A DNA stretch of 49,600 nt from Spartobacteria bacterium. Its GTDB lineage: Bacteria; Verrucomicrobiota; Verrucomicrobiia; Chthoniobacterales; UBA10450. Location of the stretch: contig PLCN01000006.1 of assembly GCA_003134785.1 (NCBI GenBank), positions 1 through 49,600 of the forward strand, in the 5' to 3' direction. Below the pieces are notes generated by a model. That model saw nothing but the letters and a program-made list of their open reading frames with translations. It was not told the origin of the DNA and made no database searches. Shown here piece after piece: positions 44,453-49,600 of this stretch. The stretch's first letter is position 1. The number at the start of each line of letters is the position of its first letter. The position numbers and the translations under genes were made by a program.

Positions 44453-44672
44453 GCGCCGGTTCGAGCGAAGTGACCTTTACGCCTCGATTCAAGCGGCGCT
44501 CGATCTCTTTTTCGTCCGCGTCTTCCAGCAGGAGATCGACCGCTTCTTTGATCATCTTCTCCGCTTCTTCAATGGTCCGCCCCTGACTGGCCACGCCGAG
44601 CTCAGGGCAACTAGCTACGAACCAGTCGTCCTCGCGTTCGATTACCGCCGTGAGTTTGGGAAGCTTCATCAA
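44445..44672 (-). CDS. hicB: HicB-family antitoxin, without a working toxin
   Basis: 75 aa. KLTAVIEREDDWFVASCPEL then GVASQGRTIEEAEKMIKEAV is the HicB partial RNase-H-like fold. The tail ends RRLNRGVKVTSLEPAHA with no clear DNA-binding extension. HicB normally masks HicA and represses its own operon. The frame is intact although the hicA that overlaps its end is destroyed, which suggests either recent loss or a new use for HicB. Confidence 0.88.
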   Translation of the reverse strand: MMKLPKLTAVIEREDDWFVASCPELGVASQGRTIEEAEKMIKEAVDLLLEDADEKEIERRLNRGVKVTSLEPAHA

Positions 44673-44824
44673 GGGAATACTACCGCATGAGTACTCGTCC
44701 GACCAGCGCGGAATGGCGCGCTAACGCGCAGCTCCTGCTCCTGCTCATGATCCTTTCGGGTCGAGCAGCAGTACATGACTGCAAATCATAACACCGCGGT
44801 GGTCGCGACGTTCTCCTCCACTCG

Positions 44825-45766
44825 TTATGGCGTTGCGTCCACTCGCTTCAATCCCGGCATCGTGAAGGAGATCGCTTTGAGTTCCGCGGCCAGCGTCTTT
44901 GCCTGTTCTGCAGTGAGTTCGACCAGCGGCGGCCGCACCTTCGCCCACGCCGGATCGTTCGCGTAGATCGCGATACCTTGCTTCAGCGCGCTTATCATCC
45001 GGTATTTTTTGCCGAACGCGTCGCGTATGAGACTTAACTTTGCCTGCTGGTCGTCGGCATCTGCATTCTTCCAGTCCCTGTAGAGCTTGTGAATTGCGGC
45101 CGGGTTAACGTTGGCGGTCGCGGATATAGTACCGGCGCCGCCATTCCGCATGTTGGCGAGGAGGAACGATTCGCTGCCGACAAACACGTCAAAACCGGAC
45201 TGGGCGAACGCGTCGAGGAAAATCCTGGTGTTGTTCCAATCGCCCGAGCTGTCTTTCATCCCGGCGATTGCGTTGGGATAGGAATTAAGCAGGCGCTCGA
45301 CCAGGCCCGCGGTAATGCCGACCATCGCAACCGGCGGGATATGGTACAGATAAATTCTCAGCCGTGGATCGGCGACGCGCTGCACGACTTCGCTGAAATA
45401 TCGGTAGAGACCTTCTTCGCTGACACCTTTGTAATAGAAAGGCGGCAGCATTAAGACACCCGCGCAACCATGCTTTACCGCCTGCGATGTGAGCCTGACG
45501 GTATCCGTGATAGAACAGCAACCGGTGCCCGGCATCATGCGCGACGTGTCGACTCCGGTCGCGACCAACTCATCGAGTAGGGTCGCGCGCTCTTCGGCCG
45601 CCAGCGAGTTCGCCTCGCTGGTGGTACCGAACACGGCGAGCCCGCAGTTTTGCGATAGCAGCCATTGGCAATGCGCGATGAAACGTTCTTTATCAGGCGA
45701 GAAATCGGCTCCGAACGGAGTGACAACAGGCGATAGGACGCCGCGTATACGCGCGCTTTGAATCAT
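44825..45766 (-). CDS. DapA-family (dihydrodipicolinate synthase/NAL superfamily) aldolase
   Basis: 313 aa with a perfect SD (AGAGGAG) before ATG 45766. TIM-barrel motifs: SPVVTPFGADFSPD, GTTSEANSLAAEER (pyruvate-binding, about 48-61), LPPFYYKGVSEEGL, Tyr141 in IYLYHIPP and Schiff-base Lys171 in AGMKDSSGDW. Relatives condense pyruvate with an aldehyde or cleave a keto-acid. The context (no lys genes) and divergence from true DapA suggest a catabolic aldolase rather than lysine biosynthesis. The substrate is not assignable. Confidence 0.88.
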   Translation of the reverse strand: MIQSARIRGVLSPVVTPFGADFSPDKERFIAHCQWLLSQNCGLAVFGTTSEANSLAAEERATLLDELVATGVDTSRMMPGTGCCSITDTVRLTSQAVKHGCAGVLMLPPFYYKGVSEEGLYRYFSEVVQRVADPRLRIYLYHIPPVAMVGITAGLVERLLNSYPNAIAGMKDSSGDWNNTRIFLDAFAQSGFDVFVGSESFLLANMRNGGAGTISATANVNPAAIHKLYRDWKNADADDQQAKLSLIRDAFGKKYRMISALKQGIAIYANDPAWAKVRPPLVELTAEQAKTLAAELKAISFTMPGLKRVDATP

Positions 45767-45942
45767 GGTTTCTCCTCTAAAGGTTAGATGCTAACGCCGT
45801 AATTCATAACTCGGAAGAGGAGTCGCCGGACGGGCGACCCCGAAGGCTTTCTGGGTTGGGTCATGATTTTCTTCGAAAGCGATGGATGCGGGGCTACGGG
45901 CCAATTAATATACCAGTATGAGACGTCAACTTCTTCTTTCCA

Positions 45943-46539
45943 ATGAGATCTGACATTATTCCAGGGGCTATCTTTCCCGACTATGAGCTTTCCGACCACA
46001 CCGCGAAACGCCGGAAGCTCTCCGAACTGCAAGGACAAGATCCCATGATCCTCATCCTTGGCCGCGGAGGTTACTGCCCGAAGGACCGCCGGCAACATGA
46101 AGGATTGGTTCAACTCCATCGCGAACTCGAGGTGGCCTATTGCCGGCTGGTCACGATTAGCACCGATAATATCACTGAGACGAATGAATTTCGCACCGGA
46201 GTCGATGCCCACTGGCCTTTTCTTTCCGATCCGCGACGCATCGTGCAAAAGGATCTCGACATCGCGGAGTACACGGATCCCGAGCACAATCCCATGATCC
46301 CGCACGTGATCGTCCTCGAGCCTGGCCTTGTCGTATATAGGATCTACATGGGTTACTGGTTCTTCGGGCGGCCGACGATAGAAGAGCTCCGCCAGGACCT
46401 GCGTGCCGTTATGAAGAAATGCCGGCCCGACTGGGACATCACAACGCCCGAGCTCAAAGCGGCGTGGCAGCAAGGCCGCAAAGAACTCTTCTATCCCTAC
46501 GGCAAGACGTACGCCCAAACTATTAGCGAGCAGGACTAG
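45943..46539 (+). CDS. Redoxin (AhpC/TSA-like) domain protein
   Basis: 198 aa, start ATG 45943, without an evident SD. The thioredoxin-fold pattern is GAIFPDYELSDHTAKRRKLS, then LILGRGGYCPKDRRQHEGLV and VTISTDN, and later VIVLEPGLVVYRIYMGYWFF. Cys45 (GGYCPKD) lies at the peroxidatic position, but the PxxxTxxC motif of true peroxiredoxins is replaced. A single base separates it from the nitronate monooxygenase gene, so both are co-transcribed. It may be a peroxidase or redox partner of the flavoenzyme. Confidence 0.82.
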   Translation: MRSDIIPGAIFPDYELSDHTAKRRKLSELQGQDPMILILGRGGYCPKDRRQHEGLVQLHRELEVAYCRLVTISTDNITETNEFRTGVDAHWPFLSDPRRIVQKDLDIAEYTDPEHNPMIPHVIVLEPGLVVYRIYMGYWFFGRPTIEELRQDLRAVMKKCRPDWDITTPELKAAWQQGRKELFYPYGKTYAQTISEQD

Positions 46540-46540
46540 C

Positions 46541-47614
46541 ATGGGCGATCCGCGTAATCGCGCAGCAGCGTTTTGCGACCGGTTTGGTCTGCGCTTGCCG
46601 ATTCTTCTCGCGCCCATGGCCGGCGCTTGTCCGCCGCTATCATCCATCGCGGTGATGCGTGCCGGCGGATTCGGCGCATGCGGTGCGCTCCTGATGCCGC
46701 CGAAGGAAATCGAAGACTGGGCCGCCGAAGTGCGCGCGAATATGGACGGGCCGTTTCAGATTAATCTTTGGATTCCCGATCCACCGCCGGTGCGCGATCT
46801 TTCGCACGAAGCGCGCGTCCGCGAATTTCTATCGCGCTGGGGCCCGCCAGTTTCGGAAGACGCTGGTGATATAACGCTGCCGAATTTCGATGAGCAATGC
46901 CAGGCATTACTCCGAATCGCGCCGGCCGCGGTCTCTTCGATCATGGGATTGTATCCGCCGAGTTTTGTCGCCGAATTGAAGTCTCGTCGGATTTCCTGGT
47001 TCGCGACGGCTACAACGTTAGCTGAAGCAAAGGAAGCAGAAGGTGCCGGCGCCGATGTGATCATTGCACAAGGCATGGAAGCTGGCGGACATCGCGGTGC
47101 CTTCGACGCGACGAAAGCGGAGCAGCAGCTGGTCGGATTGTTTGCGCTGGTGCCCGCAATCGTTGACGCCGTGCGCATTCCCGTCGTCGCGGCGGGTGGA
47201 ATTGCCGATGGTCGTGGTGTGGCCGCCGCGCTGACCTTAGGCGCGAGCGCAGTCGTGATCGGCACGGCGTTTCTGCGCTGCCCGGAAACAAATGTGTCTT
47301 CGGCATGGGCCGACGCGCTCGCGGAGACCGCACCCGAGCAAACGATTTTGAGCCGCGCCTTCAGCGGCAGGCCAGGCCGAAGCATTGCGACCGATTACGT
47401 GCGTGCTGCACTCGCAGCCGACGCACCAGCTCCGGCGCCGTATCCGGTGCAGCGCGGCCTAACGACACCAATGCGTTCGGATGCGGAAAAGAGTGGCGAC
47501 GTTCAACGCATGCAAGCCTGGGCTGGCCAGTCCGCCGCGCTTGCCCGCGCCGAGTCTGCTTCGGTTGTCACCGAGCGGGTATGGAGCGAGGCGCAGGCGC
47601 TCTTACCCGGATAG
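46541..47614 (+). CDS. Nitronate monooxygenase-family flavoprotein
   Basis: 357 aa. A TIM-barrel FMN enzyme: RLPILLAPMAGACPPLSSIA at the start, then MRAGGFGACGALLMPP, then AQGMEAGGHRG with catalytic His184, IPVVAAGGIADGRGVAAAL, and LGASAVVIGTAFLRCPE for phosphate binding of FMN. The family oxidises alkyl nitronates and related compounds using O2, thereby protecting against propionate-3-nitronate-like toxins. It is the second gene of a two-gene operon with the redoxin. Confidence 0.92.
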   Translation: MGDPRNRAAAFCDRFGLRLPILLAPMAGACPPLSSIAVMRAGGFGACGALLMPPKEIEDWAAEVRANMDGPFQINLWIPDPPPVRDLSHEARVREFLSRWGPPVSEDAGDITLPNFDEQCQALLRIAPAAVSSIMGLYPPSFVAELKSRRISWFATATTLAEAKEAEGAGADVIIAQGMEAGGHRGAFDATKAEQQLVGLFALVPAIVDAVRIPVVAAGGIADGRGVAAALTLGASAVVIGTAFLRCPETNVSSAWADALAETAPEQTILSRAFSGRPGRSIATDYVRAALAADAPAPAPYPVQRGLTTPMRSDAEKSGDVQRMQAWAGQSAALARAESASVVTERVWSEAQALLPG

Positions 47615-47633
47615 CGCAAGGTTGGAGCTATCG

Positions 47634-47858
47634 TCAGCGATAGACCTCACGGCAGTGGCGCACCCGTTCGCGTAAAGCGCCATTTTTCTTCAGGAGGCGC
47701 TTCACCTCCGCCAGGGGGATTGTCGGCTCATTTTTTCGAAGCGCGATCATTGCCAGATCATCGAGGTCTTGCAGCAATTCCTCATATTCGCCAATCGGAA
47801 GTATGACCGCCGTCCGCTTGCCGTTTTTCACGACGTACTCTGTCGTTGTCGCTTTCAT
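47634..47858 (-). CDS. Phd/YefM-family antitoxin, orphan
   Basis: 74 aa from the ATG at 47858; a TTG at 47873 is an alternative. MKATTTEYVVKNGKRTAVIL then PIGEYEELLQDLDDLAMIAL and RKNEPTIPLAEVKRLLKK is the standard Phd_YefM fold. The expected RelE/ParE-type toxin gene just after it is absent; instead the nitronate monooxygenase gene comes from the other side 20 bp away. It may bind a toxin encoded elsewhere, or it is a leftover. Confidence 0.8.
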   Translation of the reverse strand: MKATTTEYVVKNGKRTAVILPIGEYEELLQDLDDLAMIALRKNEPTIPLAEVKRLLKKNGALRERVRHCREVYR

Positions 47859-47873
47859 CAGGCTCGCGCTCAA

Positions 47874-48290
47874 AGATTACCGCATCGGCGCTCATTCGAC
47901 CAGCGCGGAATCGGCAGCCGCCTCTGGCTTCGGTCGACCAATGCCGAACTGAGCAGGAAAAATCTAAAGGACGCGGCGATTTTCATACAAACCGATCTAT
48001 CCGTCTCCTCGCCCTATTCGCCATCCTCAATCTTCTATTCTCCATTCTCGCTTTGCTGCGTTTCTCCGGTTTCATTGGGAAGCCTTCAGTTCAGTCTTTC
48101 ACCCTCTGGTCTCCGATCGGTGTGCGCTCAGTCCCTGGCTGGGAAAGCGGCAGACCGCCCTGGCCAAATAACGAAAACCGGAAGCGCTGTAAAGGATGCG
48201 CGTGTAACTCCGGAGTCGTACTACAACGAGTCAGTCAAGATTATGTTGACTGACCCCCATCCGCCCCCCTGTCACGCTGGATAATTCCCG
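47874..48290. other. Gene-free stretch
   Basis: No convincing gene is seen in about 420 bp. It contains a pyrimidine-rich tract (about 48000-48060) and the perfect hairpin at 48230-48254. Open frames here lack coding character. Confidence 0.6.
48230..48254. other. Perfect 9-bp-stem hairpin
   Basis: GTCAGTCAA and TTGACTGAC pair without mismatch around the loop GATTATG. No U-run follows (CCCCC instead), so it is not a usual intrinsic terminator; an operator or recombination remnant is possible. Confidence 0.7.
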
Positions 48291-48294
48291 CCCT

Positions 48295-48390
48295 TTTCAG
48301 GCGTTGCGCCGCGCCATGAATTACGCGCTCTCGCGACCTGCGCGGGAAGTGCTCTTCACCGTCTTGCGGCGCGAAGATCTGGCGGCGGCC
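48295..48390 (+). pseudogene. Internal fragment of an Npt/MFS carrier gene
   Basis: The frame gives FQALRRAMNYALSRPAREVL then FTVLRRED. It matches the intact carrier at 40640-42079 in RISNFATAQPAREALYTVVE, and has neither start nor the following helices. The similarity ends after RRED, just before the copied segment at 48392. It is a small relic, not a gene. Confidence 0.7.
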
Positions 48391-48391
48391 A

Positions 48392-48421
48392 AGCCGATAA
48401 GGGCTTAGAATATTTGCGCGG
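48392..48421. repeat. 30-bp inverted copy of a segment of the neighbouring gene
   Basis: AGCCGATAAGGGCTT, one differing base, then GAATATTTGCGCGG. The reverse complement occurs at 49262-49291 inside the HEPN-like gene (codons for ADKGLEYLRG). The match has one mismatch in 30. Confidence 0.85.
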
Positions 48422-48423
48422 AA

Positions 48424-49600
48424 TCATCGCGAGGATTTCCTTTCCTTCGTTTTTTTGGGCTTCGACGCCTGACGCATTGCTCGTTTGACAATCGCGGGCG
48501 AAACCGGTTTTTGGCCCAAACTGATCCAATAAATCTTTTCTAACTGGTAGCAAAGTTCATTGAGGGAGATATGCGCTTGGAATATTCGCAAGCAAAGTCG
48601 CGCAAACTCCAAGAGCGTCATCGCTTCTTCTTTTCCAACCCCAAGTGTGCCTTTCGGGTAGTACGTGATCACCTGACTCGCAACATCGTATTCGTATGAC
48701 GAATGACCGATTGCGTTGCGGATGCCCGCCGCAAAACACTCACGTATAATCCAATCAAAGTCTTCTCCGTCGTCAAAAAACTGAATCCGATTCCCTTTAG
48801 AAAGTTTTGAGAAATCGTTCAAGGTTGCAACATCCCTTCTGATAGGCCGCATGGCGTTAGAATCTCCGCGATGTTTCAAATTGTTGAGAGCGGCAAGCGG
48901 CAAAAGCATTTCGGCGCCATCTTCATAGCAGTCGATGTAAAACTGCTTCAACTCGTCGAAGGTAGCTGTAGTCATCCCTTTAGATTCTGCGTTGCTTCTC
49001 TCGTTGCCATTGTAAAACCTCAATCCAAAGACTGGAATCAAATGGCGAAAATGGGTAACAATGCGCTCCATCACATTGAGAAACCGACGAGAATAGTCCT
49101 TTAGAATTCCATTTTCACTGTACGTGCGTGCCAATGAAATCATCTCGGATTTGTGGTTACTCACCAGCGAACGGAACTCCGACCAGAGGAACTCCGTAAC
49201 CGCTTCAAATTGATCTGAATCATGAATCGGAATCGTGAATAAAAGATTCAGTTGGTGAATCCCGCGCAAATATTCCAAGCCCTTATCGGCTGGAAAGACT
49301 TTATTGTTCAGGAGCGGTCGCAATTCTTCGCGCAAGTAATCATACTGTCCCCCTAACCACAGTTGGTTCGCCCGCGAAACAGTTGGCCACTCGTCGGTAC
49401 ATGCCGACAAGAATTGTATCGCTCGTCGCTTGAAATTGAGAAAGTTCTCAATTCCCATCGCCCACTGCGATGTGAAAAATGGAGGGATAAGGTCTGCACC
49501 CGGCTTTAGCGATGCGCGCAATTGCAGTTTATCCGTCAGCAACTCACCTGAACATTCAAGATAGAAGTCGGACGACTCTGGCCTGACCCCAATTGCTGGA
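48424..49600 (-). CDS. Unknown soluble protein with RNxxxH (HEPN-like) motif, 5' end outside window
   Basis: The frame is open to the right edge. An internal TTG at 49542 could start a 372-aa product, but codons further upstream (PESSDFYLECSGE) read like real protein, so I treat it as truncated. The protein is mostly helical, with many aromatic and charged residues. GIRNAIGHSSYEYDVASQVI (motif R275-H280 counted from that TTG) fits the Rx4-6H motif of HEPN ribonucleases; LKHRG earlier may contribute a basic site. The tail is Lys-rich (KPKKTKERKSSR). The gene is distinctly more A/T-rich than the rest of the window, which suggests transfer. HEPN proteins are often toxins or phage-defence RNases. 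The family call is a hypothesis based on one motif. Confidence 0.7.
   Translation of the reverse strand, partial: PAIGVRPESSDFYLECSGELLTDKLQLRASLKPGADLIPPFFTSQWAMGIENFLNFKRRAIQFLSACTDEWPTVSRANQLWLGGQYDYLREELRPLLNNKVFPADKGLEYLRGIHQLNLLFTIPIHDSDQFEAVTEFLWSEFRSLVSNHKSEMISLARTYSENGILKDYSRRFLNVMERIVTHFRHLIPVFGLRFYNGNERSNAESKGMTTATFDELKQFYIDCYEDGAEMLLPLAALNNLKHRGDSNAMRPIRRDVATLNDFSKLSKGNRIQFFDDGEDFDWIIRECFAAGIRNAIGHSSYEYDVASQVITYYPKGTLGVGKEEAMTLLEFARLCLRIFQAHISLNELCYQLEKIYWISLGQKPVSPAIVKRAMRQASKPKKTKERKSSR
49262..49291. repeat. Source copy of the 30-bp inverted repeat
   Basis: Inside the HEPN-like gene; encodes ADKGLEYLRG on the minus strand. The partner lies at 48392-48421 in opposite orientation, directly after the gene's stop. 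Confidence 0.85.

Noticed and set aside
1-49600. Frequent word CCTAACG/CGTTAGG
   Set aside because: By eye there are about 17 occurrences, somewhat above a rough expectation, but several fall in the kelch repeats and in duplicated DUF4386 ends; without a proper count I do not claim a functional motif.
1-49600. tRNA or rRNA genes
   Set aside because: No cloverleaf with a GGTTCGANNCC arm and no rRNA-like stretch was found by reading both strands.

Overview
The window looks like a soil Verrucomicrobiota chromosome, most likely Chthoniobacterales and 'Candidatus Udaeobacter'-like. This is inferred from protein style, not from a marker gene: a 14-fold kelch-type repeat protein, an NHL-repeat protein with the C-terminal sheet domain common in that group, Npt-like MFS carriers, a HAF-repeat protein, an orphan duplicated (ADOP-type) permease and several DUF4386 proteins. 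No rRNA, tRNA or CRISPR array was seen. Base composition is GC-rich throughout except for the last gene at the right edge.

Layout. 1-8.1 kb: secreted or sensory proteins: a kelch-repeat protein cut by the left edge, a soluble histidine kinase, a small exported protein, a TIR-transmembrane-triple OmpH/Skp fusion and an NHL-repeat protein. 8.1-15.5 kb: ordinary housekeeping: a GT-C type membrane protein, NAD kinase and TlyA methyltransferase (overlapping), then CPBP protease-comF-accD-folC as one tight operon. 15.5-26.9 kb: a metal and metalloid handling block on the minus strand: a frameshifted TMEM175 channel, a MITE-like inverted repeat, an ArsP-like permease, a small periplasmic protein, a remnant of a cation efflux gene, a TPMT-type methyltransferase, a frameshifted alpha/beta hydrolase, a complete CusCBA-type RND system, a Cys-rich exported protein and a MerC-like protein with a Cys-rich tail. 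27-39.7 kb: a GntR/YtrA regulator with a clear palindromic operator and its ABC transporter, a frameshifted exported protein, an orphan ADOP permease, and then an array in which DUF4386 membrane proteins alternate with membrane-anchored MDR oxidoreductases (3 DUF4386 and 4 MDR domains, the last pair fused). 39.7-49.6 kb: a REP-like element, a rhomboid protease running into the stump of an MFS gene, an intact Npt-like MFS carrier, an exported protein with eleven CWxC cysteine repeats, hicB with a dead hicA, a DapA-family aldolase, a peroxiredoxin-like protein with a nitronate monooxygenase, an orphan Phd antitoxin, a second MFS remnant, and a low-GC gene with an RNxxxH (HEPN-like) motif that runs off the right edge.

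The most original items are: (i) the CWxC repeat protein at 42354-44312; (ii) the DUF4386/MDR array, where sorting signals and the paired gain or loss of two cysteines suggest that a Rossmann-fold oxidoreductase works outside the cytoplasm; (iii) the TIR-TM-OmpH fusion; and (iv) the HEPN-like gene next to a short inverted copy of part of itself. Three genes carry single frameshifts (TMEM175, hydrolase, exported protein at 29.4 kb), so either decay or assembly error must be considered in this contig.
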